Below, one piece after another: positions 1-9,413 of a DNA stretch of 35,713 bases. Source of the stretch: an uncultured Clostridia bacterium (GTDB lineage Bacteria; Bacillota; Clostridia; Oscillospirales; Acutalibacteraceae). The translations under genes and the position numbers were made by a program. The stretch's first letter is position 1; each line of letters begins with the position of its first letter. The stretch is taken from positions 1 to 35,713 of the forward strand of contig CAMZEG010000004.1 in the NCBI GenBank assembly GCA_947305635.1, in the 5' to 3' direction. The notes under the pieces were generated by a model. That model had not been told where the DNA came from and did not search any database. It saw only the letters and a program-made list of their open reading frames with translations.

Positions 1-1
1 A

Positions 2-1030
2 ATGACATATTTGACAAGAATGGTTGCGTTTTTGATCACGGTGTTTCTGGGCCTGTTCAGCGTTGTGGGCACACCGACATGGAAGCGGGAAGCGCCGCTT
101 CGGGTGGCAGCCTATATCGTTGTCAGCGACGTGGAAGCGGCAAAAGCTTTAGACGATTCTCATCTTGATGATTTGACGGATATTATTCTGATCGGCAACA
201 CCGGCTGGTTCGGAACGGACGGAAAGCTGCATATGGCAGAAGCATTCGGCGATGTTGCCGCCTGGTTTCGTGCCCGCACGGCAAAGAACCACACCCGATT
301 GCTGGTGACGATCGGCGGTCCCGGCGCTTCGGAAGGCACGGACGTTACAGAACGGTTTGAATCGCAGGCGGCAAACCATAAGCTGGCATTTGACAGCGGT
401 GTGCTGGAAACTGAGATCCGGCAGATGCTGGAGACCTATGCGCTCGACGGCGTCAACTTCGATTATGAATTTCCGGGCACGCCGCAGCGCGAAAAGGAGT
501 TCAGCGCGTTTCTCGTTTCGCTGGATAAGGTGCTCAAAGACGATTATCTGATCACGGCCGCGCTGTCCTCGGGCTGGTGCAAAAACACGACGCCGGAAGC
601 GATTGCGGCGCTGGATACCGTGCAGTTGATGGATTATGATCTTTGGGACAGAACCGGCGCGCACGCCACGCTGGGTATCGGGAAGGGCTGCGTAGAGGAA
701 ATGCTGGAAACCGGGTTTTCCAAGGAGCAAATCGACCTCGGACTTGCCTTTTATGCGCGGCCGACAACGCAGGAAGCGTATTGGTATGATTACAAGGAGT
801 ACTATAAAACCATGGACCGCTACGGCTTTGCGCCGGACGAAGCGCACGGCTTGACGGCGAGCTTTAACACCCCGCGCGAAACCTATTTGAAAACGCTTTG
901 GGCCAAGCGCAACGGGCTGGGCGGCGTGTTTGTCTGGCACTATGCCTGCGACGTGCCGGCGGACAACTGTGCGTCGCTGTTCAATCAGGTGATGCGGGCG
1001 AAAAACGGCTTGCTGCGTGCAGGCAGATAG
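2..1030 (+). CDS. Exported glycoside hydrolase family 18 (chitinase-like) protein
   Basis: 342 aa ORF with an N-terminal hydrophobic segment and the motif LDGVNFDYEFP, matching GH18 DGxxxDxE; also GGVFVWHYACD near the C-terminus. The start is at the window edge, so the N-terminus is not certain. Confidence 0.85.
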   Translation: MTYLTRMVAFLITVFLGLFSVVGTPTWKREAPLRVAAYIVVSDVEAAKALDDSHLDDLTDIILIGNTGWFGTDGKLHMAEAFGDVAAWFRARTAKNHTRLLVTIGGPGASEGTDVTERFESQAANHKLAFDSGVLETEIRQMLETYALDGVNFDYEFPGTPQREKEFSAFLVSLDKVLKDDYLITAALSSGWCKNTTPEAIAALDTVQLMDYDLWDRTGAHATLGIGKGCVEEMLETGFSKEQIDLGLAFYARPTTQEAYWYDYKEYYKTMDRYGFAPDEAHGLTASFNTPRETYLKTLWAKRNGLGGVFVWHYACDVPADNCASLFNQVMRAKNGLLRAGR

Positions 1031-1133
1031 GACTGCTCAAGCCCTGCCCTGCGGCGGCGCAACTGATGAATCAACAAAAAATCCTGCTTCGGAGCATCGA
1101 CCCTGTCCGTTGTTTCTTTGCGCTTTTACGCGA

Positions 1134-2582
1134 TCATTTGTATGCTTTCGACAGCCGCTCCTTGGCTTCCTCCTCGGTGATCTTGCCCGTGTTGCAGTCG
1201 ATCATCACCTGCACGTCCTTGTCCCTGAGATCGTAGAACAGCCAGACAAGATAGGCCAGCAGGCCGCCGATCGCGGGGATCAGCATGTAGATCAGCCAGA
1301 GCATGTTCAGCGCGTGCGTTGTCTGCGTCACGCCGCTTTGCTCCAGCTCCTGGAACGAGCCGACCTCCACCATCTGCCAGCCGACGGACTTGAGCCCCAG
1401 CAGGAACAGCCCGAGCGCGCTCGCGATCGAGCCGGTCAGCTTTGCCATGAACGTCTGGACCGCGAAGGTGATACCCTTCGCCTCGGTGCCGCTCTTGTAG
1501 CGGCCGTACTCGGCGCAGTCCGGCGTGAACATGAACATTTCGAGGCCGACGACCGAAAGCGGGATCGAGCGCAGGGTGAACAGCGCGATATAGACGATCA
1601 CGTTCCCGTAGCCGACGAGCCATGTCACGACGCTGAAGATCACATACAGCAGCATGCACACGCGGTAGACCTTCATCTTGTCGAACCGGCGGATCAGATT
1701 CGGCAGCACGAGCGCGATGACCAGCTGCGGGATCGTGCCCACGGCGCCGACCACGAGCGAAAACAGCGCGCTGTGGAACAGATAGTAGGAGACATAGAGG
1801 CCGAACGCGTTGCCGACGTTCAGCGCGGAATAGAAGAACAGGCCGAAGTAATACAGCAGCAGATACTTGTTGTGCACGAGATAGGAGAGCATCCGCCGGA
1901 TCGTAAACTGCTCCTCGCTTTCCGCGTGGAAGCGCTCCTGCAGCTTGAACGACGCGGGCAGCATCAGCGCAAAAGCGATCACACAGATGATCAGCGTGAT
2001 GACGCCGTAGTTCATGCCGACCTTTTCGCTGACCAGCACCGTTGTCAGCGTGGACGTGATGCCGACGCCGATGTAGGTGGAAATGCTCTTGTAGGACTGG
2101 ACGGTATTGCGCTCGTCCACGCTCTGGCTCATCGACGTCAGGATGCCGAAGATCGGCACGTCGCACAGCGTATAGGCGGTGTCCCAGAGCATATAGGCCA
2201 CGGCGAACCAGCCCAGCTTCACCGCCTGCGAGCTGCCGGCGGGAATGGTGAAGGTCAGAATCGTCGTGATCGGGATCAGCACGGTCGACACGCGGATCCA
2301 GGGCAGATACTTTTTCCCGCTTTTGAATTTGACCGCGTCAAAGATCACGCCGAACAGCGTGTCGTTCACGGCGTCCCAGATCTTGACCGCCAGCATCACC
2401 GCGGCGGATTTGATCGGGTCCACGCCGAGAAACAGCAGATAGGTCGTGAGACACACATTGAACAGCGTGTAGATCATGTTCTGCCCGGCAAAGTAGGAAT
2501 AATAGCTCAACCGCTCGCCCGGTTCGGTGGACCAGCCTTCGCGCGTGGCGAAGATCTCTCGCACTTTGGCTGCGATTTGCAT
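1134..2582 (-). CDS. MFS transporter, GPH (glycoside-pentoside-hexuronide, MelB-like) family
   Basis: Polytopic protein with KIWDAVNDTLFGVIFD, the GPH family signature. Start chosen at MQIAAKVREIF, not the upstream ORF start. Confidence 0.85.
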   Translation of the reverse strand: MQIAAKVREIFATREGWSTEPGERLSYYSYFAGQNMIYTLFNVCLTTYLLFLGVDPIKSAAVMLAVKIWDAVNDTLFGVIFDAVKFKSGKKYLPWIRVSTVLIPITTILTFTIPAGSSQAVKLGWFAVAYMLWDTAYTLCDVPIFGILTSMSQSVDERNTVQSYKSISTYIGVGITSTLTTVLVSEKVGMNYGVITLIICVIAFALMLPASFKLQERFHAESEEQFTIRRMLSYLVHNKYLLLYYFGLFFYSALNVGNAFGLYVSYYLFHSALFSLVVGAVGTIPQLVIALVLPNLIRRFDKMKVYRVCMLLYVIFSVVTWLVGYGNVIVYIALFTLRSIPLSVVGLEMFMFTPDCAEYGRYKSGTEAKGITFAVQTFMAKLTGSIASALGLFLLGLKSVGWQMVEVGSFQELEQSGVTQTTHALNMLWLIYMLIPAIGGLLAYLVWLFYDLRDKDVQVMIDCNTGKITEEEAKERLSKAYK

Positions 2583-2622
2583 AGGCGTCCCTCGTTTCGT
2601 TTCAGATTGGGGGTCTGTGCGG

Positions 2623-3537
2623 TTACGGCAGGCGGAAGCCCGCGGCAAGATACAAAGCGTACCAGTCCTCGCGCGTCAGTTCGACGTCGGCGCCGGCGGC
2701 GATCTCGCGGATCCTTTGCGGCGTCACGGAGCCGGAAATCAGCTGCATGTTCGCCGGGTGGCGCAAAATCCACGCGGCGGCGACGGCGGTCGGCGAAACG
2801 CCGTACTGTTCGCCCAGCCGCTGCAGCGCCTCGTTCAGCGCGGGGTATTTCTCGTTGTCGCCGATGAACGGGCCTTCGAAGAAGCCGCCCTGAAACGGCG
2901 ACCACGTCTGGATGGTGATCCCTTTGATCCGCAGGTATTCCAGCGCGCTGCCGTCGTGCATCACGGATTCCGCGTTCTTCATATTGACGTTCAGCCCGGA
3001 TGTCACAAGCCCGGATTCCGGCAAAGAGAACTGCAGCTGATCCGCCACGATCGGCTGTCTGACCGCGGTTTTCAGCAGCTCGATCTGCATCGGGTTATGG
3101 TTGGAGACGCCGAAACGGAGCACCTTGCCGGCGCGTTCCAGCTCGTCGAACGCCGCGGCGACCTCCTCGGGCTCCATCAGCGTGTCGGGACGGTGCAGCA
3201 AAAGCACGTCGACATGGTCGGTGCGCAGGCGGCGCAGCGAGCCTTCCACAGCGGAAAGGATATGCGCTTTGGAAAAGTCGTAGCAGCCCTTGCGGATGCC
3301 GCATTTCGTCTGGATCGTGATCTTGTCCCGCATGGACGGGTGCGACGAAAGCCAGTCGCCGAAGACTTCTTCACACCGGCCGCCGCCGTAGATATCCGCG
3401 TGATCGAAAAAGTCGATTCCGCAGTCCAGCGCCGTACCGATGACCCGGTCCGGCGTTTCTTTTGCATCCGTCAACCGCATGCAGCCCATGGCGACGGCAG
3501 AAACCGGCAGTTGCCCGCCGAGCAGTCGTTGTTTCAT
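2623..3537 (-). CDS. Aldo/keto reductase
   Basis: MGCMRLTDAKETPDRVIGTALDCGIDFFDHADIYGGG... and VDVLLLHRPDTLMEPEEVAAAFDELERAGKVLRFGVSNHNP are typical AKR signatures. Confidence 0.93.
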   Translation of the reverse strand: MKQRLLGGQLPVSAVAMGCMRLTDAKETPDRVIGTALDCGIDFFDHADIYGGGRCEEVFGDWLSSHPSMRDKITIQTKCGIRKGCYDFSKAHILSAVEGSLRRLRTDHVDVLLLHRPDTLMEPEEVAAAFDELERAGKVLRFGVSNHNPMQIELLKTAVRQPIVADQLQFSLPESGLVTSGLNVNMKNAESVMHDGSALEYLRIKGITIQTWSPFQGGFFEGPFIGDNEKYPALNEALQRLGEQYGVSPTAVAAAWILRHPANMQLISGSVTPQRIREIAAGADVELTREDWYALYLAAGFRLP

Positions 3538-3552
3538 TGTTGTGTCCTCCTA

Positions 3553-4224
3553 TTATGTCGCTGCGTCTTCCGGCAGCACGGATAAAATGTAGTCCGCGAT
3601 CTTCGTGCTGCGCATGATATAGCCCGTGTGACCCGCCTTCGCAAAGATCTTCAGCTTTGCGCAGGGGATCGTCTCGGCGATATGCGCGGTGTGATCGGGT
3701 TTGATCACGTCTTTTTCTCCCGCGGTCACGAAGGTCGGCACCTGAATGCGGCGCAGCATCTCGTCCGTGATGTCCGGTTCGCGCAGCATGATGCGCATCT
3801 TGTCGCTGCGGTCGACATGGCTCCAGAGTCGGAAGAACCGCAGCGGGAGATCTTTGGTGCTGTCCGGCCGCAGGCTCGCGCCGCTGACGATGAGGGCGGA
3901 GAGCAGGTCGGGACAGCGGGACGCGAGCAGCAGCCCGATGATTCCGCCGTCGGAAAAGCCGTAGAAGACCGGCTTTTCGAGACCGAGCACTTGGATAAAC
4001 TGCAGCATATCCTCCGCCATGTCCTCGTAATGCAGCGTTTTCACCTTCTGGCTTTTGCCGTGGTCGCGGGAATCCGGGAGATAGACCGTGTAGCGCTGCG
4101 CGAGCGTCTTTGCCGCGCGGCGGAAGATTCTGTGGTCCATGCTGTTGCAGTGGACCATGACGAGCGGTTTCCCGCTGCCGATTGTTTCATAATACAGCCT
4201 GACGCCGTTGACAGTGATATCCAT
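3553..4224 (-). CDS. Alpha/beta hydrolase
   Basis: Alpha/beta hydrolase fold pattern: PLVMVHCNSMDHRIF, PDSRDHGKS, nucleophile elbow GFSDGG, C-terminal AGHTGYI. Confidence 0.9.
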   Translation of the reverse strand: MDITVNGVRLYYETIGSGKPLVMVHCNSMDHRIFRRAAKTLAQRYTVYLPDSRDHGKSQKVKTLHYEDMAEDMLQFIQVLGLEKPVFYGFSDGGIIGLLLASRCPDLLSALIVSGASLRPDSTKDLPLRFFRLWSHVDRSDKMRIMLREPDITDEMLRRIQVPTFVTAGEKDVIKPDHTAHIAETIPCAKLKIFAKAGHTGYIMRSTKIADYILSVLPEDAAT

Positions 4225-4227
4225 CCG

Positions 4228-5049
4228 TTATCCTTCCAGCAGATAGGTTGCGATATAGTCGGTGTCCGGATCGGCCGCAAGACCGGGGTCTTCAATTGCG
4301 AACGCGGCGGGAATGCCACATTCCTGCGCGGCCAGCGCGAAATGGCAGAGCGCGATGCCGAGATCCACCTTCTGGATATCCCAGGCGTCCGGCGCGACGG
4401 CTTTGCTGTGCTTTACATAAAAGTGGACCCGGTCGCCGCAGACAACGGCGCGCCACGGCTGTTTGTTGACGGCGGACGGGGCAAGGCGCACCGCTTCGAG
4501 CACGTCCTGCAGTTTGCCCGCATTTTCAGGCGAGAGGGGACGGTCGAACGCACCTTCAAAGAACAGCGTTTCGAACGGCAGACGGCTGTCCGCCCTGACG
4601 CCCTTGCGCATCACGGTTTCGCGCAGCGACATCTTTTTTGCCGGATAGCCGAGCGGCGTGACGCACGGCATCACTTCGCCGTCCGCGAGGCTGACCGCCC
4701 GCTCAAATGCGTCGCGGTCCATCGTCCCGGCGATCCAGGTGGTGCCGACGCCGATCGACGCGGCATAGAGCACGATCTGCTCCATCGAATAGCCGAACGC
4801 GGCCTCGGCGTTCGGAACGCGCCGCATTTTGCCGGCAAGGAAGGCGTCTTCGCCGACGATCACGGGGCTGGAAAGGCCGGTCTCCTTCCCATCCAGCAGC
4901 TGCCAGGCGATCGGGAGCTGAAACGGATTTTCGGCGGCCGCGGCATACGCCATGATGCTTTGAATATCCCGCTCGCGCAGCGGCTTGCCGTCAAAGGTGC
5001 GCACGCTTCTTCTGGTGTGGATAACGTCGATGACAGACATGGTCAGCAC
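4228..5049 (-). CDS. Nitroreductase family protein (TM1586-like)
   Basis: MSVIDVIHTRRSVRTFDGKPL start and RLAPSAVNKQPWRAVV, matching nitroreductase FMN-binding motifs. Confidence 0.82.
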   Translation of the reverse strand: MLTMSVIDVIHTRRSVRTFDGKPLRERDIQSIMAYAAAAENPFQLPIAWQLLDGKETGLSSPVIVGEDAFLAGKMRRVPNAEAAFGYSMEQIVLYAASIGVGTTWIAGTMDRDAFERAVSLADGEVMPCVTPLGYPAKKMSLRETVMRKGVRADSRLPFETLFFEGAFDRPLSPENAGKLQDVLEAVRLAPSAVNKQPWRAVVCGDRVHFYVKHSKAVAPDAWDIQKVDLGIALCHFALAAQECGIPAAFAIEDPGLAADPDTDYIATYLLEG

Positions 5050-5058
5050 TCCTTTCGT

Positions 5059-5901
5059 TTACCGTACAAATACGCGGCGGATCACGGACAGCAGATGGAA
5101 GAAGCGTCCGTACAGATTCACGAAGATCGTGAAGATCCCGGTGCCGCGCGCGTCGGCGCCCGGCGTTTGAATCACGGGTTCGGTTTCGCTGCCGATGCCG
5201 TTGTCAAACAGCGTCTGCAGCACGACCCGCGCAATCTTTTCGTTGCCCTGCGCGCTTGGGTGGATGCGGTCCTTGGCGAAGTCTTTTTCCGAATCGGTCA
5301 GTGCCTGCGCCACATCCGCGACAAGGATCTCTCCCGGATTTGCTTCGGCAAAGGCCCAAAGCTTCGCGTTGAGCCGGTCCGCGCCGCGTTGATAGACGTC
5401 GCCGACATAGCCGGTCTGCGGATTGTAAAGCGTCTGCAGCACAATCGCCGTATCCGCGTTCAGCGCGCGGATCTCGTTGATGATCGTGCCCAGATCCTCG
5501 TAAAAGCCAGCGGCGATCTCGTCAAAGCGGGCGTAATTCTGCGTGACGATCCCGTCGTACAAAAGCCCGTTGATATTGCCGAGCAAGAAGTTGTTGCCGC
5601 CGATGGAAATGCTGATGATATCGGCGCTTTGAATCGCCGCGCGGACAGCTTCGGTTTCCATCCTGCGCAGCAGGTTGGCGGTGGTGTGTCCCGGCACGGC
5701 ATAGTTTTCATAGGCGTAGCCGTTGGTGTCGGCGACGATTTTGCCGTAGACGGCCTCTTTCGGGTTGGAAAGCCCGGAGCCGTACGCGATGGAATCGCCG
5801 AGCACGACATAGCGGGTCGGTTCCACTGCGCCCGCTGTCAGACTCAGCAGGCTCAGCAGCAAGGCGATGCAAAGGAATACAGAGAGAACGCGTTGTTTCA
5901 T
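5059..5901 (-). CDS. Exported SGNH/GDSL-family hydrolase
   Basis: Signal peptide MKQRVLSVFLCIALLLSLLSLTAGAVE; VVLGDSIAYGSGL (block I), ISIGGNNF (block III), DRIHPSAQGNEKIA (block V). Start chosen at MKQRVLS. Confidence 0.92.
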   Translation of the reverse strand: MKQRVLSVFLCIALLLSLLSLTAGAVEPTRYVVLGDSIAYGSGLSNPKEAVYGKIVADTNGYAYENYAVPGHTTANLLRRMETEAVRAAIQSADIISISIGGNNFLLGNINGLLYDGIVTQNYARFDEIAAGFYEDLGTIINEIRALNADTAIVLQTLYNPQTGYVGDVYQRGADRLNAKLWAFAEANPGEILVADVAQALTDSEKDFAKDRIHPSAQGNEKIARVVLQTLFDNGIGSETEPVIQTPGADARGTGIFTIFVNLYGRFFHLLSVIRRVFVR

Positions 5902-5933
5902 TATGGGTGCCTCCTTCATGCTTTTGTTTTGTT

Positions 5934-6671
5934 TCAGCGCGCCGCGGCGTCGCCGTAAGCGCAAATATCAGCGGGGTTAAAGCGCAGCGCGGCGCCGCCT
6001 CCCTTTTCGCCGAACACGTCATAGTCGCCCCAGACGTCGTTGCGGACGTAGGATTCATTGTGGGCGCCGTCCGGGTTCAGGAAGTAGTGGCCGTTTTCGC
6101 GGTGCGCCGTACGGATCTGGCGGATGAGGGCGCAAAGAGACGTGCTGCGGATATACGGGATCATGTCCAGAATGTCCGTCAGCCGGTGCAGAGAGCCTTC
6201 GCCCTCGCCTTCAACTTCTTCAAGTGGAGAGCCGCCGCACAGCACGTTGAGGATCTCATACGTTTCCTGCAGCTGTTTGTCGCAGCGCAGATGCTGCGCC
6301 GTCATGCCGCCGAGACTGTGGCCGGCGAAGACCAGCGCCGCGCCCGCGGGGACGGTCTGCAGCAAGACGTCTTTGACAAACGCGGCATAGACGCCGGTGC
6401 CGCCGCCGTTCTGGCTGTTGACCTGGCCGCCGACCGTTTTCATGCCCAGCAGCGCGACGAGATAGACGTTGCGGCTTTCGCCGTCCTTTGTCAGAACGGC
6501 CGGCACGATGCGCAGCGGCGTCGTGTACGCTTTGCTGACGATGACAAAATCCAGCAGGTCGGCCGCCGTCGAAAAATCGGCCGGCGGCGTTCCGGCAAAC
6601 GCGACGAACGCGAAGATAAAACAAAGGATCAGACAAAGAAGCGCGGAAAGCGTCTTTTTCATTTCGGTCAC
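5934..6671 (-). CDS. Exported lipase-like alpha/beta hydrolase
   Basis: Signal peptide MKKTLSALLCLILCFIFAFVAFA and nucleophile elbow FAGHSLGGMTAQ, as in class 3 lipases. The start may be the second Met at 6662. Confidence 0.75.
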   Translation of the reverse strand: MTEMKKTLSALLCLILCFIFAFVAFAGTPPADFSTAADLLDFVIVSKAYTTPLRIVPAVLTKDGESRNVYLVALLGMKTVGGQVNSQNGGGTGVYAAFVKDVLLQTVPAGAALVFAGHSLGGMTAQHLRCDKQLQETYEILNVLCGGSPLEEVEGEGEGSLHRLTDILDMIPYIRSTSLCALIRQIRTAHRENGHYFLNPDGAHNESYVRNDVWGDYDVFGEKGGGAALRFNPADICAYGDAAAR

Positions 6672-6674
6672 CTC

Positions 6675-9263
6675 TTAAAGAATATAGCGGAACAGGTAGA
6701 TTATAACATTGGCAATGTTGTTCAGAACATAGCGCAGCAGAGAGAACAGATAGGGGAACGAGAAGTTCCATTCGCGCGGGGTGTCCAGCGCGTCGAGGAG
6801 CGAATCGTCGTACTGCCGCTCCGGATGCAAAAACGCTTTGGTGTGCATCTTGCCCTTGCAAAGGTGGCGGACCGCTTCGCGCAGCGCCGTGCCGAAGCCG
6901 ACCGGATCGCGCCGGTACGCCTCTTTCATGGCGATCACATGCGACGGCTTTTGCAGCGACCAGACGCCGGTCAGCATCGTGTCGTTGCCGTTGTAGACGG
7001 CGATGACGGGACTCATGTAGCCTTTGCCGGTGAAGTTGATGGAGTAATCCGAGATTACATAGCCGTCAAAGCCCCACTCCTTGCGCAGCAGATCCTGCAG
7101 CAGGGCGCTGCTCGCGCCGCACCAGTCAGGGCCGATCCGGTTAAAGGCGCTCATCACGCCGACGGTGCCGCCTTCCTTGACGGGCCGCTCGAACGCACGC
7201 AGATACAGCTCGCGGATCGTCTGCTCATTTGCCCAGGTGAACAGTTCGCCGCGGTTGGAATCCTGATCGTTCATCACGAAATGCTTGACGGTCGTCACAA
7301 GCTCATAGCGGTTGGCGCCGCGGATGATCGCCGTGCCGCAGACGCCGGACAGCAGCGGATCTTCCGAAAAATATTCGAAGTTCCGGCCGCCCATCGGGTT
7401 GCGGTGCAGATTCACGGCGGGGGCGTACCAGACATCCTCGCCCATCGACGCCGCTTCCTTGCCGGCTCCTTCGCCGAGCCGTTCGGCCAGCGCGGCGTTC
7501 CAGGTGCAGGCGATCGCCGTTTCACAGGGATAGGCCGTGCCGCTGTCGACATAGACAAGGCCGTGTCTGCCCTTGACGGAGGATGGGCCGTCGTTGTCTT
7601 CCGTTGCCGGAATTCCGAGCCGCGCGACGCCCTGCGTTTCATAGCCGGAATGGATCACGAGGTCGATCATTTCGTCGAGCGTCAGCTGGTCAAGGAAGGC
7701 TTCCCACTTGCTTTCGTCGGCGGCAACATCCCGCAGCGTAATCGGCGTGTCGTATTTGACGCCGATTCTCGGCGCTTCTCCGCCGGTTGCGGGGGCGGGG
7801 AGGACGTCTTTGTTCTTGACACTGTCGTCCGCGGTCAGCTGCCGCAGCGCGGGCACGGCGCCGTCTTTGCGCGAAAGCACGGACAAGCCGTTATCGGCGG
7901 ACGAGAACAGGTTGCGGATCGGCGCGCCGGTTTTGTCGTCGGTCTTGTAGACGGTCTCCTCCAACCGGAAGGTCGTTTCGGCGCAGGGCGCGCGGACGCT
8001 GTCGCCGAAAAAGAGCCGGTACTCGCCCGCGTCGAGGACATACGCCTGCTTGTCTGCCTGATCGTAGGACGCCATCTCGCGCAGCGGCAGAGAAAGCGTT
8101 ACGCGCTCGCTTTCGCCGGGCATGAGCAGCTTCGTTTTCGCAAACGCGCCGAGGACCACGGCGCTTTTTTCAATCCCGCCGGGCGTGTAAGGCGCGCTGT
8201 AATAGAGCTGTACGACCTCCTTGCCGGGACAGTCGCCCGTGTTGCGGACCGTGACCTGCGCCTGAAGGGCGTCGCCGGTACGGACGAAGGAGGCGTCCGT
8301 TTTTGCAAAGGCGGTGTACGAGAGTCCGTAGCCGAACGGGAACTGCACCTTTTTCGGCGCGAAAGTTTCAAAATAGCGGTAGCCGACGTAGATGCCCTCG
8401 CTGTATTCGACATAGTGCTCGCCGTTGTCGTAGGCGTGGGTGCCGAAGCAGACCGAGGACGGGTGATCTTCGATTTGGTACGCGACGGTGTCCGCGAGCC
8501 TGCCCGAGGGGGAGACTTCGCCCGAGAGCACCTTCGCCGCGCCCTCAAAGCCGAATTCGCCGGGGATCCAGACCAGCAGCGCGGCCTTGATACTGTCGTA
8601 TTGCTCCAGCCAGCCCATCTCCATCACGTTGCCGGTGTTGAACAGCACGATCACCTCGGAGAAAGCGGACGTCACTGTTTCCACCAGGCGCGTTTCTTCT
8701 TTGGAAAGCCGCAGCGTGTCGGCGGAAAGGTCGCTGCCCTCCGCGCTGGTGCGGCTGATCACGAGCAGCGCCGTCTCGCTGAACGCGGTCGCCTGCCGCA
8801 TGACGGCGTCGGTCAGATACTTCACCGGCATTTCGTCGAGCGCGCTTTTCGCGAGCGCGAGCTGCAGGAGATTGTTGATCACCGTGTTGTCCGTTTTCGG
8901 CGAAAAGGCGCGCACATGCTTTTCGTAAAGCTGTTTCAGCGCGGGGTTGTACGCGATGCCCGCGCTTTCCAGCGCTTCATACAGACTGACGGGATCGTCG
9001 GTCGTCACGGCGCCCGAGCCGGCCCCGCCGTAAAACGGCTGAACGGAGCCCGCGCCGAAGACGTTGACGCGTTTATGACGCAGCGGCAGCGCGCCGTCCT
9101 CGTTTTTCAGCAGCACGACGCCTTCGCTTTCGATTTCGACGGCGAGCGCTCTGGTCTCGGCGGCGACGGATGCGTCCAGCGATCCGCTTTTTCCCGCGGC
9201 AAACAGCGCCCAGACGGGCAGCATCAACAGGCAAAGCAGCCCGGCGGCGATTCTTTTTTTCAT
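6675..9263 (-). CDS. Exported glycoside hydrolase family 3 protein with permuted domain order
   Basis: GH3_C-like segment (EGVVLLKNEDGALPL) and FnIII-like segment (EVVQLYYSAP...GAFAKTKLLMPGES) precede the GH3 N/TIM-barrel domain (VKHFVMNDQDSNR, GFDGYVISDYS). Start placed at 9263 because the upstream ATG at 9299 overlaps the -10 box. Confidence 0.9.
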   Translation of the reverse strand: MKKRIAAGLLCLLMLPVWALFAAGKSGSLDASVAAETRALAVEIESEGVVLLKNEDGALPLRHKRVNVFGAGSVQPFYGGAGSGAVTTDDPVSLYEALESAGIAYNPALKQLYEKHVRAFSPKTDNTVINNLLQLALAKSALDEMPVKYLTDAVMRQATAFSETALLVISRTSAEGSDLSADTLRLSKEETRLVETVTSAFSEVIVLFNTGNVMEMGWLEQYDSIKAALLVWIPGEFGFEGAAKVLSGEVSPSGRLADTVAYQIEDHPSSVCFGTHAYDNGEHYVEYSEGIYVGYRYFETFAPKKVQFPFGYGLSYTAFAKTDASFVRTGDALQAQVTVRNTGDCPGKEVVQLYYSAPYTPGGIEKSAVVLGAFAKTKLLMPGESERVTLSLPLREMASYDQADKQAYVLDAGEYRLFFGDSVRAPCAETTFRLEETVYKTDDKTGAPIRNLFSSADNGLSVLSRKDGAVPALRQLTADDSVKNKDVLPAPATGGEAPRIGVKYDTPITLRDVAADESKWEAFLDQLTLDEMIDLVIHSGYETQGVARLGIPATEDNDGPSSVKGRHGLVYVDSGTAYPCETAIACTWNAALAERLGEGAGKEAASMGEDVWYAPAVNLHRNPMGGRNFEYFSEDPLLSGVCGTAIIRGANRYELVTTVKHFVMNDQDSNRGELFTWANEQTIRELYLRAFERPVKEGGTVGVMSAFNRIGPDWCGASSALLQDLLRKEWGFDGYVISDYSINFTGKGYMSPVIAVYNGNDTMLTGVWSLQKPSHVIAMKEAYRRDPVGFGTALREAVRHLCKGKMHTKAFLHPERQYDDSLLDALDTPREWNFSFPYLFSLLRYVLNNIANVIIYLFRYIL

Positions 9264-9297
9264 GTGCGACCTCTTCCTTTTTTCATCGGTTTTTTTC

Positions 9298-9327
9298 ATT
9301 ATATCGGGTTTCAGACAGAACTGTCAA
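9298..9327 (-). promoter_or_regulatory. Sigma70/SigA-type promoter for the GH3-led operon
   Basis: Minus strand reads TTGACA-N18-TATAAT, 35 nt upstream of the ATG at 9263. Confidence 0.8.
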
Positions 9328-9381
9328 CGGCAGACGGGAGGTTTAAGAAATTTTTAAACCTTCCCGGCGTTCTATAATAGA

Positions 9382-9409
9382 AAACGGACTGCTTTCACAC
9401 AGTCCGTTT
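9382..9409 (-). terminator. Intrinsic terminator of the AMP-binding ligase gene
   Basis: Perfect 10-bp inverted repeat AAACGGACTG...CAGTCCGTTT just after the stop codon; followed on the minus strand by a T-rich tract. Confidence 0.8.
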
Positions 9410-9413
9410 CGTG

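Noticed and set aside
1031-1133. Terminator between the convergent GH18 and GPH transporter genes
   Set aside because: No clear stem plus T-run found by eye.
1017-2867. 616-aa plus-strand ORF
   Set aside because: Shadow of the GPH transporter and AKR genes; His/Gln/Asp/Arg-rich low-complexity translation.
3628-5958. 776-aa plus-strand ORF
   Set aside because: Antisense to the alpha/beta hydrolase, nitroreductase and SGNH genes; no domain-like motifs.
9264-9299. Upstream ATG of the GH3 gene (MKKTDEKRKRSH extension)
   Set aside because: The ATG overlaps the -10 TATAAT; the downstream ATG at 9263 has a proper RBS and signal peptide.
5907-9377. 1156-aa plus-strand ORF
   Set aside because: Antisense to strongly supported SGNH, lipase and GH3 genes; Arg/Ala/Val/Asp-rich shadow translation typical of GC-rich coding DNA.
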